Of a DNA stretch of 64,000 nucleotides, positions 13,614 through 24,580 are shown piece by piece (positions within the stretch are counted from its first letter, which is position 1; every line of letters starts with the position of its first letter). Below the pieces are notes generated by a model. The model did no database searches, was not told the origin of the DNA, and saw only the letters and a list, made by a program, of their open reading frames with translations. The DNA comes from Piper betle (lineage: Eukaryota > Streptophyta > Magnoliopsida > Piperales > Piperaceae), in the NCBI GenBank assembly GCA_033002965.1, contig JAURVB010013544.1:55874-119873 (forward strand), given 5' to 3'. A program made the translations under genes and the position numbers.

Positions 13614-13621
13614 TATAAATA
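13614..13621 (+). promoter_or_regulatory. TATA box of MIR827
   Basis: TATAAATA stands about 136 bases before the base of the conserved hairpin, with a P1BS element just upstream. A transcript would start near 13645. Confidence 0.65.
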
Positions 13622-13749
13622 GCGTACACACATATCTTCCTACCCAACACCAATGCTTCAAGTTCATCACAGAATACTCACACTTCACACTTGGAATGAG
13701 TAGCCATTATCTATATATATATATACCTCTCTTGTTCAAGCTGGAAAAG

Positions 13750-13855
13750 GAGCAGAATTGAATATGTTTGTTGATGGTCATCTACTCACAGCAATTGTTT
13801 TACATGGGTCTCGTGATTAGATGATCATCAACAAACGCGTTCATCATCCCTGCTC
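13750..13855 (+). ncRNA. MIR827: miR827 precursor hairpin
   Basis: miR827 represses SPX-domain proteins (NLA or SPX-MFS phosphate transporters, depending on lineage) during phosphate starvation. The 21 bases at 13817-13837 begin TTAGATGATCATCAAC and match the miR827 family (plant forms start TTAGATGACCATCA or TTAGATTACCATCA). The opposite arm at 13766-13784 (GTTTGTTGATGGTCATCTA) pairs with it base for base apart from one G-U pair. Pairing continues inward through CTCAC/GTGAT and outward to GAGCAG at 13750-13755 with CTGCTC at 13850-13855, leaving a short loop. The mature sequence on the 3' arm and the short hairpin are typical of MIR827. The strand agrees with the P1BS and TATA elements upstream. 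Confidence 0.9.
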
Positions 13856-14027
13856 AAGATCTGAATGCTTAACACGGGTGAGAGCATATATAATGTGGTA
13901 AGCCAGAGAGTACGGTAGACTCGTTTTGAAATTAGTATTCCATGGCTTGCTCCGTTATCAGTTTCTGTTTTTTTCACGTATTATCCACGGATGGTTGCAT
14001 GAAAGCTGGCTAGTGGTTGTGTATATA

Positions 14028-14182
14028 TATAATATTTTGTATGTGTATATATATATTTGAAATATCTTTTTAAATATATTATATTTTAGTATAAGTAAAA
14101 AAAAACTATTATAAAATATTTAAAATTTTATATATTTTTATATAAATATATATAATGTATTTATTTTCAGTTCAGTTCAGCT
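14028..14182. repeat. Second copy of an AT-rich 155-bp block
   Basis: Almost identical to 11448-11606, including the words TATTTGAAATATC, AGTATAAGTAAAAAAAA and ATGTATTTATTTTCA. It ends at CAGTTCAGTTCAGCTTC, exactly where LINE sequence begins, whereas the first copy runs on into GGGTTGTCACC. Confidence 0.75.
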
Positions 14183-14745
14183 TCTGATTTTGGTGATGGG
14201 TGTCTCTATTATTTTGAAACATTTGGAGGGACAAGTGGGTTTTCTGCTGTGGTTCATTGCTTTACTGGCCTGATTCATAGTATGCTCAATCAGCTATTGG
14301 ATGCCTATAGACTGGGGGTTCTAATTGCAATTCAACCGGGCTTTCTGTTCTTTCAAAATCAATTATTTGTCAGGTTACTTCTGTCTCTCCTGCTTCTAGC
14401 AGTATTTTTTATTTTGTTATGCCAGCGTGAAAATAATTGCATGGAGTGTTCGAGGGGCTGGTAGACGCTCTTTTAATGCTGGATTGTTTCGCCAAGTTAA
14501 ACATCACAGTCCTGATATTATTTTTATTTCGGAGTCCAAACTTTCTGAATAAAAAATTTCTGCCTCCTCCAAGAAATGGGATTCTGCTTTCAAGCTGCAC
14601 CTTGTTGCCAGTCTTGGTCGTTCGGAAGGACTAGTTTGTGCTTGGAAGGCTGACATATCGTTTTCTCTGTTCTTGACGGGAATGGAAGCTTTATTCATGG
14701 GTGCATCCAGCAACTAACACTTTAACTTTTTGGTATGGCTGGGTT
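14183..14745 (+). mobile_element. LINE (L1 type), 5' fragment with endonuclease start
   Basis: From about 14421 a reading frame gives KIIAWSVRGAGRRSFNAGLF, then HHSPDIIFISESKL: the N-terminus of the apurinic-type endonuclease of plant L1 LINEs. Frame changes are needed further on, but DGNGSFIHGC and TLTFWYG (around 14680-14745) still match that domain. The rest of the endonuclease resumes only at 19640, after a large insertion. The part upstream (14183-14420) is probably the LINE region before ORF2. Confidence 0.75.
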
Positions 14746-15066
14746 GTAAAAGTCGGCTAATTCTACTCGAAATCGGCTGATTTAAATTGAATAGGAGGCG
14801 TGTCAAAAAATTAAGTAAATCGATCGTCGGCTCAAATCGGTCCGTGAATCAGCCGATTTCGGATGGCGGTGAGGAGGCGGCAAAGGTGGCAACGGGTGAC
14901 TGGGGGTGGGGCAACGACGGCAAGGGATGAGGCGGGGGAGGACGGGGCAGCGAGGGCGGTGACGGGGTGACAGGGTGGTGAGGGCGGCGACGGGGCAACG
15001 GGGCAATGGGCAAGGGGTGATAGGGCGGTGAGGGAGGCAACAGAGCAGGGCGGGGAGCAGGGGGAC
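14746..15066. repeat. Repeat with 'TCGGCTAATT' head and G-rich tail
   Basis: The head (GGTTGTAAAAGTCGGCTAA, then AATCGGCTGATTTAAAT) is a diverged copy of the sequence at about 63519-63720. Both copies run into a strongly G-rich, simple stretch (here 14865-15062, built of GGGGCAACG / GGCGGTGA-like words). It sits between the LINE fragment and the Helitron. Whether it is a separate insertion or part of the Helitron is unclear. Confidence 0.55.
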
Positions 15067-15369
15067 ATTTTAAACTACTATTGGTTACTAAAGGAGTATT
15101 AGTAACAAAAATTATCTATAATACAACACTTATAGTGACTTTGACTTCATGTAATATGCTTAATATGAATATTTTCTTAACCAATGTTGCCAAGGTTGTA
15201 CTAACAAAAATTCCTAAAAGATTTGATTATCGACCTGGGCAACCAAGGAGAAAACATTTTAAACTACTACTAGAAGAGTATATGTACAATTAATTCAATT
15301 TATATTTTAGAATAATGTTTGTAAGATTATAATTTTATATTAATTAAAAGTCACTTTAATATTTTTCAC

Positions 15370-15525
15370 TTTTCAGGGATTCAATAATTAATGTTACTTT
15401 GTGGGAAGCCAATACTAACCAATTTGATGATGTTGCAATTTCATCGAAAAACTGGTCCTGTAATTGTAGTGGTAATGTCTACATTGGTGAAAGAATACCA
15501 AGGTAAACTATATATTATCTTTATA
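15370..15525 (+). pseudogene. RPA1-like single-strand DNA-binding fragment
   Basis: Two adjoining frames give SIINVTLWEANTNQFDDVA and then TGPVIVVVMSTLVKEYQG. Together they match the OB fold of the large subunit of replication protein A as found in plant Helitron-associated RPA genes (VTLWxxxxxxFD, then GPVVVVVTSxxVKEYQG). One frame change lies between them. It sits just before the Rep remnant, so it was probably an RPA gene carried by the Helitron. Confidence 0.6.
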
Positions 15526-15574
15526 TTTTATTTCTTGAATATTAAGATATGATCGTATAGATAAAATTATTTCA

Positions 15575-18319
15575 GCTGAAATTCTTGACAAAAATACAGA
15601 TGGGATTGGACACCTTGCAGTCCAAAATTATATGATGCACGGGCCATGTGGATGTGATCGGAAAAATGCATCACGCATAGTTGAAAATTTGCTCAAAATA
15701 TTTTCAAAAAAAATCAAATGAAACAACCATTTACAAAAATGGTTTTCCTCTATATAGAAGAAGAGATTACATAAGAACAATTATGAGGAACAATGCAGAG
15801 TTGGACAACCGATATATTGCTCCTTATAATCAATAGTTGTTAGTCAGAATTTAATGTTATTGTAACACAAAATGGTGCAATAGATCGAGCTCAATTAAGT
15901 ATTTATTTAAAAATGTTTAAAAAGGTCTAGATGGAAGTAAAGTTCCTCTAATAGATTATGACATTGTTGGACAAGGAGAACAAGAGAGTATCATAAAAAA
16001 TGTTGATGAGATTAAACAATATTTTGATTGCATATATTTATCGACATGTGAGGTAACATAGAGAATATTCAACTTCAAAATACAATATAAAGAGTCAATA
16101 GTTGAAAGAATGATTTTTCATTTAGAGAATGAATGAACAAGTATTGTATTTTCCGGATTGTGAGAATTTAACCACAATTGGAACAAGCTACGCATAGAGA
16201 AGACAATGTTTACAGAGTGAATTACAGCTAATCGAAAACACCTATTAGCAAATGAGCTCACTTACGTCAATTTCCCATTAAAATGAGTTTTGAATTATAA
16301 TATAAAAAAAGTGGAAGAAAAGAAAAAATGGTAGAACAATTGGAAAATTATACTTTGCACATCCATCAAGTGGAGAAAGATAATATTTGAAATTATTACT
16401 TAAATTTGTGAAAAAGGATGCAAATATTTGAAGATATAGAACCGTTGATGGTTATGTACATAAAACTTAATAAGATACATGTCATGTAAGAAGACTTCTT
16501 AGTGATAACAAAGAATGTTTTGACAGTATTGTTGAAATTTCACTTTGGGTTACTAGATATCAATTACGTAATTTTATTACATCAATGCTAATCTTCTGTG
16601 AAATTTCAGATCCGACAAAATTACGGACAGATACATGGCACATTCTTATAGACGATATTTTGTACAAGGAACAGAAAATATTAAAATTAAAATTACCTTG
16701 ATTGGAGCTAACATAACTACTATTGAAAGATATAACACTCAATGAGATAGATGAGATCCTTCGACAAAATGATAAAAGTTTGGATGATTTTCTAGTATTA
16801 ACTTTGTTAGAAAATTCTACAAATCTTCTATCGGATAATATATTGATAATAGAAGAATTAAACTAGTATCAAATTTCAGAATTAGAATCTGAACACTTAG
16901 AATATGGATTGAATGAGAAAAAAATTGTCTATGATTATGTATTAAATTTAATATACTTGAACAAGGGTGAATAAATATTTGTAAACATATAGGAGACACA
17001 TGAAAAACATATTTATGACGAGCAATATTAAAGAAAGTAAGAAGTGAAGGAAAAATAGCATTGGTTATCGCAATATCTAGAATTGAATCAAGCTCACTCT
17101 AAATTTTGTTTACTATTGGATATCACATATCAATCTACATGCAATATTAAATAGTGGAGTAAAATTGTTACTTTATTACAAAAAACATCACTTATTGTAT
17201 GAGATGAAGCTATTATGACAAACAAATATTGTTTTGAAGCTTTATTTAAGACACTAAGGGACATCTTGTCCCTGCAAAATGAACATACCTCAAATTTGCC
17301 TTTTTGGAGGAATGACAATTTTACTAGATGACAATTTTTGGCAAACATTACCTGTAATAAATAAAGATAGTAGATCAAAAATAATAAACTCTTCTATTAA
17401 AAGTTCTTTTCTATGCCAATATTTCCAAGTTTTCTATCTCGGGAACAATATGAGGCTACAAACACAAAATGATGGATTGTCTACAAGATGTGAATTGGAA
17501 GCATTCAATAAATACCGGAAATAGGTGATGGAACAAATAGTGTGTCAAATGATGATACCTCGATCAGAATTCCTAAGAAATTTATTCTTCTACATACTTT
17601 GAATGATTTACAAGATATAGTCAAGGAAATATACTCGGATATTAATTCACATCTACGTGATATTGATTATTTTACCAAAAGATATATACTTTCAACAAAA
17701 GATGATACAACACATGATATCAACAATCATATATTTGACGTTATTGAAGGCGATGAAATGATTGATCTGATTCAATATCTAAAATTGACGGTGACATTTT
17801 AGATCAGGATATATTATATCCCACAAAGCATTTAAACATTGTGAAATTCAGAGGATCACCAAACCACAAACTACGATTGAAAATTGGTATTACAATGATG
17901 CTACTACGAAATTTAAACCAATCTATAGGTTTATACAATGGTACACAGACGATGATCATATATTTGGGAAAATGGATAATAGAAGTCAAGGTTATAATCG
18001 ACATCAATATTAGAGAGAAGTATCTCGTACCTAGAATTATAACATTTCTTATTGAGAAAACTTGGCCTTTCACTTTAAAATGAGACAATTTCCATTAACA
18101 TTATGTTTTGCAATGACTATAAACAAAAGTCAAAGACAAATACTCTATCAGGTTGGGGTTTATTTAAAACAATTAGTATTCTCACATGGTCAATTATACG
18201 TGGCAACCTCAAGAATAATAGCACCTCAAGGCTTAAAGATTGTCGTTGAAGATAAAGAATCAAATAAAGCGCATGAAACAATAAATATTGTCTACAAAGA
18301 AATATTTGAAGACATGTAA
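15575..18319 (+). pseudogene. Helitron Rep/helicase remnant
   Basis: The Rep-helicase nicks and unwinds DNA for Helitron transposition. Order of recognisable pieces: AVQNYMMHGPCG (about 15618-15655), NNAELDNRYIAPYN (about 15790-15830), EYFDCIYLSTCE (about 16018-16055), FAHPSSGERYYLKLLLKFVK (about 16355-16415, needing frame changes), TWHILIDDILYKEQK (about 16635-16680), GSPNHKLRLKIG and IMLLRNLNQSxGLxNGT-like sequence (17850-17945), then the C-terminal helicase motifs FAMTINKSQ (about 18106-18135) and HGQLYVATSR (about 18186-18213). Stops and frame changes occur throughout, and the helicase Walker A region is not readable, so the copy is dead. Confidence 0.85.
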
Positions 18320-18601
18320 GTTATCCTACTATTCATCTAACTCTTTTTATTACTTATACCTTTACTTCAAATTAGAATCATGGTTATATTTAAAAACAAA
18401 CACATGAATCAACAAAATTGTCTTACAAGTTTATTTTATTTCAGGTAACTATAATATAAACTTTGGCACATATCATCACAAGCATAAGGTACGTAATTAA
18501 TTACTTGATAAATTGCTATAGGCTAGAAACTCATAAATATGATAATTTTTATTTTGTTTATTTGTTTATTATTTTTTGTGTGCATGTGGGTATGTGGGGT
18601 G

Positions 18602-19357
18602 TATATATATATATATATAGTGAGATAGAGTGAGAGATAGAGATGAGAGTGAGTGCTGCATGCTCTGCATGAAAATGCAGTGCAATGAGTCTAGAGCCAC
18701 TAGATTGAAATCCAACGGCCCAAATTTCACTGGAGCCCCAAACCCACCCCGACTCGCCTGGCACGCCGCTTGATCGCCCACCCATCCCCCACCCCCCGCC
18801 GCGGCCCTCGCCCTCGGCCACCCCATTCCAACCCCCCACCGTCGCCGCAGCAACCCCCACCGTTCCCCCTCCCCAGCCACTGCCCCTACCAGCCGCTGTC
18901 CCCCGGCCCCCACCGCACTGTGGCCCCTCAAGCTGCCCGTGACCAAGCGCCCGCCACCTTGCCACGGCTCCCCGGCACAGCCTGCCCTCCGACCCCGCCG
19001 CCGCCCGGCGACGACTCCCCACCACGACCGACCAACCCCCCCACCCGCAGCGGCGAAGGGGCGGGCGGACCGCGGCGGGGTGGTGGGGGTGGTCGGTCGC
19101 GATGGAGAGTCAGTCGCCGGGCGGCGGGGTTTGGGAGGGTAGGTTGTGCCGGGGGAAGAGCGGCAGGGTGGCGGGCGGCTTTGGTCGTGGCAAGGGCTCG
19201 GCGCGCAGCGGCGGGTGGGGTCAGACGGGCAGTGGGCGGGCAAGAGGCTAGTGGAAGGTTGGGTCTGACCGGGGTTGGGGGCTGTAGGCCATTGGATTTT
19301 CATCCAACGGCCTACAGGCCGTGCACCGCAAAAGGCTGCAGCGCATTGTAGCCTTTT

Positions 19358-19412
<55 letters not shown>
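18602..19412. repeat. GC-rich fold-back element between two (TA)n tracts
   Basis: The left half is C-rich and the right half G-rich on the plus strand, and the halves are imperfect inverse copies. For example 18970-19035 (CCGCCGCCCGGCGACGACTC, then CACGACCGACCAAC) matches the complement of 19085-19140; AAATCCAACGGCCC at 18709-18722 matches the complement of GGCCATTGGATTTT at 19288-19301. (TA)n tracts flank both sides (18602-19619 region: 18602-18619 on the left and 19360-19412 on the right). Its right end has the same two palindromes as 12180-12262. This recalls elements that insert in (TA)n microsatellites, such as rice Micron, but I cannot name the family. Long open frames within it are a result of GC-richness. 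Confidence 0.7.
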
Positions 19413-19415
<3 letters not shown>

Positions 19416-19588
19416 TATATTTACTTGTGTACTAAAGCATTGAGTTGCTAAAATCAATATTATTAAATTTAAAAACCAAATAAAATTAACCTCACCACGC
19501 AATTCAAATATAATTATCCAAGAATAATCCATATATTTTTATTTTTTATATATTTTAAATTTAAATAAAAATAGTTTCTAATATCAAT

Positions 19589-19618
19589 GCCCCGCTCAAC
19601 GTGCGGGCGTGCTCCTAG
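19589..19618 (+). repeat. Helitron 3' terminus (hairpin and CTAG)
   Basis: Stem CCCGC/GCGGG with a 7-base loop (19591-19607), then CGTGCTC and the terminal CTAG, followed by T. Sequence and spacing are those of plant Helitron right ends. Confidence 0.88.
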
Positions 19619-22600
19619 TTTAAATCTTATTCTATAACCTGATGAAAAGTCTGGCGGTATGTGGCGTTATTCAATGCAATTGAAACTCAAGACTATTTGG
19701 GAGAAATCTAACCTAAGTGACCTTGGATTTGTTGGGGAAAAGTATACTTGGTGTAATCTTCAAATGGGGAAAACTAGAATTGTTGCTCGCCTGGATAGAG
19801 CCTGTGCGAATCCTGAGTCCTTGGACTAAAGTCTACCACTTGGACCCAGAACTCTCTGATGATATTCCCATCCTTATCATCACAAGGCCAACTTCGAAGA
19901 ACGTAGAGATTTCAAGTTCTTAAATCATTGGACCACAATGGATGAATATCAAACTATTCCTGTGAATGGTTGGCAACGCATTCTGCCCTCTCAAGATATT
20001 ATCTCTTCTCGGCAGCGCAAAGTTGATTCCCTTCACAGTACTCTGATCAAATGGAATAGAACTTAAGTGGGCAATATTGCAATATTGACAGAAAAATTCA
20101 AGAGCTTCAAACTAGTCTTAAAAGTCGATTTAGAAATAATGTTCTATTAGATCATTACCCTAAGCTTCCTGAAGAAATACTCTTGGAGGACTTATTAGTG
20201 GAACAAGAAATACTTTGGAAGCAAAAGGCCCACGATTATAAGGTGCTGCTCTAGATATTTCCATAACAAAATGGAGAAGAACAAATGGCGATCCAGAATA
20301 CATGCACTACAGCTTCTTGATGGTTCCTTTTCAGGGAAGCATGACATAGTTGCCAATGAATACCTAAGGAGAAGTTATGTCATCTAATGGTCAGGCAGAT
20401 CTTATTTTACTTAGAGAATTGTTTCATCCTGTGATTGATCTGTGTTAGCATACATACCTTACCTCTCCGCCTTCTTATGAGGAAATTACTGAGATCATTA
20501 GCAAGCTAAATCCTTGAAGGGCACCTGGGCCAGATGGCCTTAATGGAAAATTCATTCAATATTCTTGCGACACCATCTCTTCTGATGTTGTTAAGATTAT
20601 TCAAGCTTTCCTTAGGAATGAAGTTGATTTGAAAGACATTAACAAAACCTTTATTGTTCTTATCCCTAAGGTGTTAGGAGCTAATATTGTGAAGGATTTT
20701 CGTCCTATGAGCATTTGCAACGACATTTACAAGATTATTTCAAAATTGCTGACTTCAAGACTTGAAGTTGTTCTTCCTAAATGCATTGGTTATGAATAAT
20801 CTGCATTTTTAGAAGGGAGAAAAATTGTTGATAATATGGTACTGACATCTGAATGTTTCAAAGCTGTGAGATAAAAGAAAGGAAAGTCTGGCTGGTGTGC
20901 TCTTAAAGTTGATATGTCCGTGATCTTTGACAGGATAGAATGAGAGTACATTCTTGGGATAATGAATCATTTGGGTTTCTCTAAACACTGGTGTGAACTC
21001 ATCAGGAAATGTATCTCAACAGTTTCTTTCTCCATTATGATAAATGGCACCTCATATAATGAGTACTTGCCTTCCAGAGGGCTGTGACAAAGAGATCCTG
21101 TTTCACCATATCTATTTATCCTTGCTACAGAAGGCTTGACAAGATTGTTAAAGAAAGCTGAAACTGAGAAGAAAATCACTGGAATCAAAGTGGCAAAACT
21201 TGCTCCCTCTATCACACACTTGATGTTTGCTGACAATACATTACTTTTTTGGAAGGCAACTATAGCTGAACTTTAGGCTTTATCATCTGTCTTAAAGTCT
21301 TATGAAAATCTGTCTGGCCAACTTGTCAATTGTGAGGTGTCATCCATCTTGCTTCCTCCAAGTAAAAATCAGGGTCACAGAACTACTCTTCAAGATATTT
21401 TGAATCTTCAACCTATGGTTGAAGGATTTACCTACCTGGCAACGCCTATGTTTTGGGGAGGCGCAAAGTTCAATGGTTCCAATCTCTTACTAACAAAATG
21501 GAAAGCAGGTCTGGAAAGCTAGTCATCTTTTTCAAGTTGGAAGATCATGCCTTATTAATTCTTTGTCTAATACTATGGCCAAATATATAATGGGTTGCCT
21601 CAAGCGTCCAAAGAGAACCTTTATGAGCATTGAAGCCCAACAAACCATATTTTGGTGGAGAAAAGGCCATATTTCTGTAGATTCATTGGCTGGCATAAAA
21701 TTTGCTCGCCGAAGTCTTGGGGGGGACTTGGTATAAGAAGGCCACATCTTATGAACTTGGCTCTTCTTTCTAAGCTTGCATGGAGAATTGCATCCAATTC
21801 TCACTCTCTCCTTTCTAAGGTTTTGCTTGCAAAATATGATAAAGGTAATGGTTGGTGGTTTTCAGATAGCAAGCAAAATCGTACATTTACTTGGAAAAGT
21901 ATCAGATCAGGTTTGGATATCCTCAAAGATATTATTTGTTGGTCAATTGATAATAGGAAATCTGTTAGGCTTGGGCTTCATCCTTGGGTTCCAGATCAGG
22001 TTTGGATATCCTCAAAGATATTATTTGTTGGTCAATTGATAATAGGAAATCTGTTAGGCTTGGGCTTGATCCTTGGGTTCCAAATTCACCATCTAGAATC
22101 CCACGCTTAAATCCAAGATTTGCTGAAAGGGAGGCTTCTCCTGTCTCATCTCTATCTTTGGTAGGAGGTGGATGGAATAAGATGTTGGTACAACGTATGT
22201 TTGTCCCTGATGATGCTTTTGATATCCCCCCTCCCCCTCACGAAACAGAACTGATAAATTGCTTTTGTGCCCTTCGAGAGGTGGGAGAATCCCAGTTTAG
22301 AATTCTTATAAATTTCTTCCATCCAAGATTGCTACAGATCTCTAATCAAATCAGCTGGGCTCTTTGGTGGAAACTTAAGCGGCCTCTTAGACTTCTAATG
22401 CTAGGATGGGGGATTGGCCAAAATTGTTTGTCAAGAAAGTTCCCTTTAATTTCCACTGCTTGTATTTTCTGCAGCAACTCTACAGACAGTGTTTTACATC
22501 TATTTTACCAATGTAACATGTTAGAACTCTGGATTTTGCCATCATGGGAGTGAGATTAGGAGATTTTGTTTGCCTCAGTGAGTTGGATATCATATCCCTC

Positions 22601-23300
22601 TGCTTGGAATTCTCTAAGCAATCTGACAGACTTCTTTATACTATGAAATTTTTAACCTTTCTTCTGACGTTTGGAGAGCTAGAAATGATATAGTTATAAA
22701 AGGATGCTCTTGCCCGTCCCCTCATAAAATTGTGGTTGTTGTTAATACAAGACTCTCCAACTATGTTCGGCTCATTGGTTTATTTCGAATGGTGGTTTGA
22801 ATGATAATCCTGGAGTTTCTATGCTCAAATGCTCTTCTATTGCTGACTAAGAGTATTTTATCTTGGTGGATGGTGGATTTAGTGAAGGAATATCTTCTTG
22901 AGGCTTTGTTACTTTTAACAAGGATTCCCAAGTATTGTTTTCCAATAGTGGATCTGAACTTAACGCTACAGGCCAGAAGAAACTAAACTGAGGGCTCTTT
23001 CTAAAGCTTTGGATTATGCCAAGAACATGCATTTTGTCAATGTCTTATTTCTACCTGATTGTCTTAATGTTGTTAGATTCATGAATGACCAAGAAGAATG
23101 TATAAGTTGGGGCAACTTGTCTTTTGCTTATGCTTGTAAGACTAACTTGATGTCTTTAAATAGCTCAGCCATATGGCATATAACTTGGCCTCTGTAGCTT
23201 TGAGGTTGTATTTTGATCTACCTTACTCTCGTCAATAGAACTTGTTTTGAGACAAAAAAATTTGTTTCTTTTAATTGAGATAGCTCTATCCCTTTGTATA
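19619..23300 (+). mobile_element. LINE (L1 type), 3' part: endonuclease end, RT, RNase H
   Basis: Continues the element begun at 14183. Pieces in order: endonuclease C-terminal part (DLGFVGEKYTWCNLQMGKTR then VARLDRACANPE, about 19715-19820); reverse transcriptase from about 20520 (APGPDGLNGKF, VLIPKVLGANIVKDFRPMSIC, then FADNTLLF at 21226-21249, where the second catalytic Asp of the usual FADD is Asn); zinc-binding RVT domain (about 22380-22555); RNase H-like domain (about 22850-23200). Several stops and frame changes and an 89-bp internal duplication show it is inactive. It ends near 23300 without a clear poly(A) tail. Confidence 0.85.
21904..22081 (+). repeat. 89-bp tandem duplication inside the LINE
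   Basis: Two copies, 21904-21992 and 21993-22081, starting AGATCAGGTTTGGATATCC, differ by a single base (CTTCATCC against CTTGATCC). Because 89 is not a multiple of three, the duplication itself shifts the LINE frame. The near-identity shows it arose after the element was already old. Confidence 0.9.
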
Positions 23301-24480
23301 CTAGTTCAATTCAATATAATGTATGACCTCATTGTTGAAAACTTCTAAAAGGGAGCATAATTCTAGTGGATGGTGGTTAATTGGTATTTATAGCCATACC
23401 ACAAAATGTTAGTTACCGGTCTACCTCATGACCCACATATTAGTTGGGTATTTAAAAAATAGTGTATTCAACTAAATACTGGTTAAAGAAAGAATTTATA
23501 TCAAAATTTTAAATATTGTACATGAGGAATTCTTCCTTCAATCGGGTCGAACGAGGTGCAATTAGATTTTAAAATTAATTATACTAAAATATTTAATATA
23601 TTAAACATTGGAAATGTTTTTTGTGGCAAAATTTTAATTAAGTACTTGTTAAAATACTGTGGTTTTCAACAAAAATTTCAGATTGAAAAACCGAGTACAA
23701 TCTTAAATAGTATAAATACTTAACTTACCAATTTGAAACCAGACTTTGATTGAAATAGGCGTTATTCCAAGTAAGACGAGCTAGTGCAATACAATATTTA
23801 AAATTATGATTTACATTGCCTTCAAGGTGTGTTTATACATTTCAATGTGCTTGTATACCTTTTCTTCTACCATCGGGAGTCTTTGTCAAAGAACTTAGGT
23901 GGGCAACAGAATTAACAACACCATTTCCCAGATGACAAAACATCTTCAACAACGCTAGCCGGCAATATCATAGCCTTCTCGACATTTTCTTCATTGACTA
24001 ATAAAACCTAGAGAAAGTGATAGATATGTTGTAAATAATAGTTTTAATTTATATGAGAAGTTTGATTTACTTTTTATAAGTTTGTTGAGTAGTCAAATCC
24101 GTAGTAGTTTGTATTTTAATCAATAAAGAGTGTGTGTCCATGGAAATTCACATATGGGTATTCAAGTTGAGCCAGTTCTTCTACCTCACTTGAGGAAAAT
24201 ACTTGAAAATTTTCGGACGGAACTGGGATTACTACTTGAAAAAACAACTCAATTTATTATGATATAGTATAAATGATATATTAGATAAAGTCAACCATAC
24301 TGATTGGGATAAGAATGAATAAAAGATATACACATGCTAGCTTAGTTGGTAGATCATTTTTATTATCTGATTGACAAGCAAAAAAAATTGTTTTCTATAC
24401 ACCAGCTTGAATATATATTGAATTAATTTAAAAAATCCAATAAATTACTTGTGCAAACAAGACTCGTTCACATAGGTAGA
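23301..24480. other. Intergenic, AT-rich
   Basis: No coding similarity recognised. The end leads to the promoter of the small gene at 24581. Confidence 0.5.
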
Positions 24481-24483
24481 CCT

Positions 24484-24490
24484 TATATAA
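24484..24490 (+). promoter_or_regulatory. TATA box of the first small gene
   Basis: TATATAA about 91 bases before the ATG at 24581, followed by a leader starting near CAATCCACCATTCAC. Confidence 0.5.
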
Positions 24491-24580
24491 GAAACAATCC
24501 ACCATTCACTTCATATTTGCATGTTCTTTCCTTCCACAATCCTGCCAAGCTGAAGCTTCCATACCCAATTCTACACTCCA

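Larger units (their letters stand above)
15067..19618 (+). mobile_element. Decayed autonomous Helitron inserted in the LINE
   Basis: Rolling-circle DNA transposon. The right end is clear: a GC hairpin (CCCGC at 19591-19595, GCGGG at 19603-19607) followed 11 bases later by the terminal CTAG at 19615-19618 and a host T, as in plant Helitrons. Inside, Rep and PIF1-type helicase remnants read in the plus direction. LINE sequence resumes right after 19618. The left end (expected as A|TC) was not found; 15067 is only the point where Helitron-like sequence may begin. A GC-rich fold-back element is inserted near the right end. Confidence 0.85.

Noticed and set aside
18569..19351. Long open frames on both strands in the GC-rich block (up to 244 codons)
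   Set aside because: They overlap on opposite strands, are pure Pro/Arg/Gly composition, show no domain and lie in an imperfect inverted repeat. They come from high GC with few stop codons.
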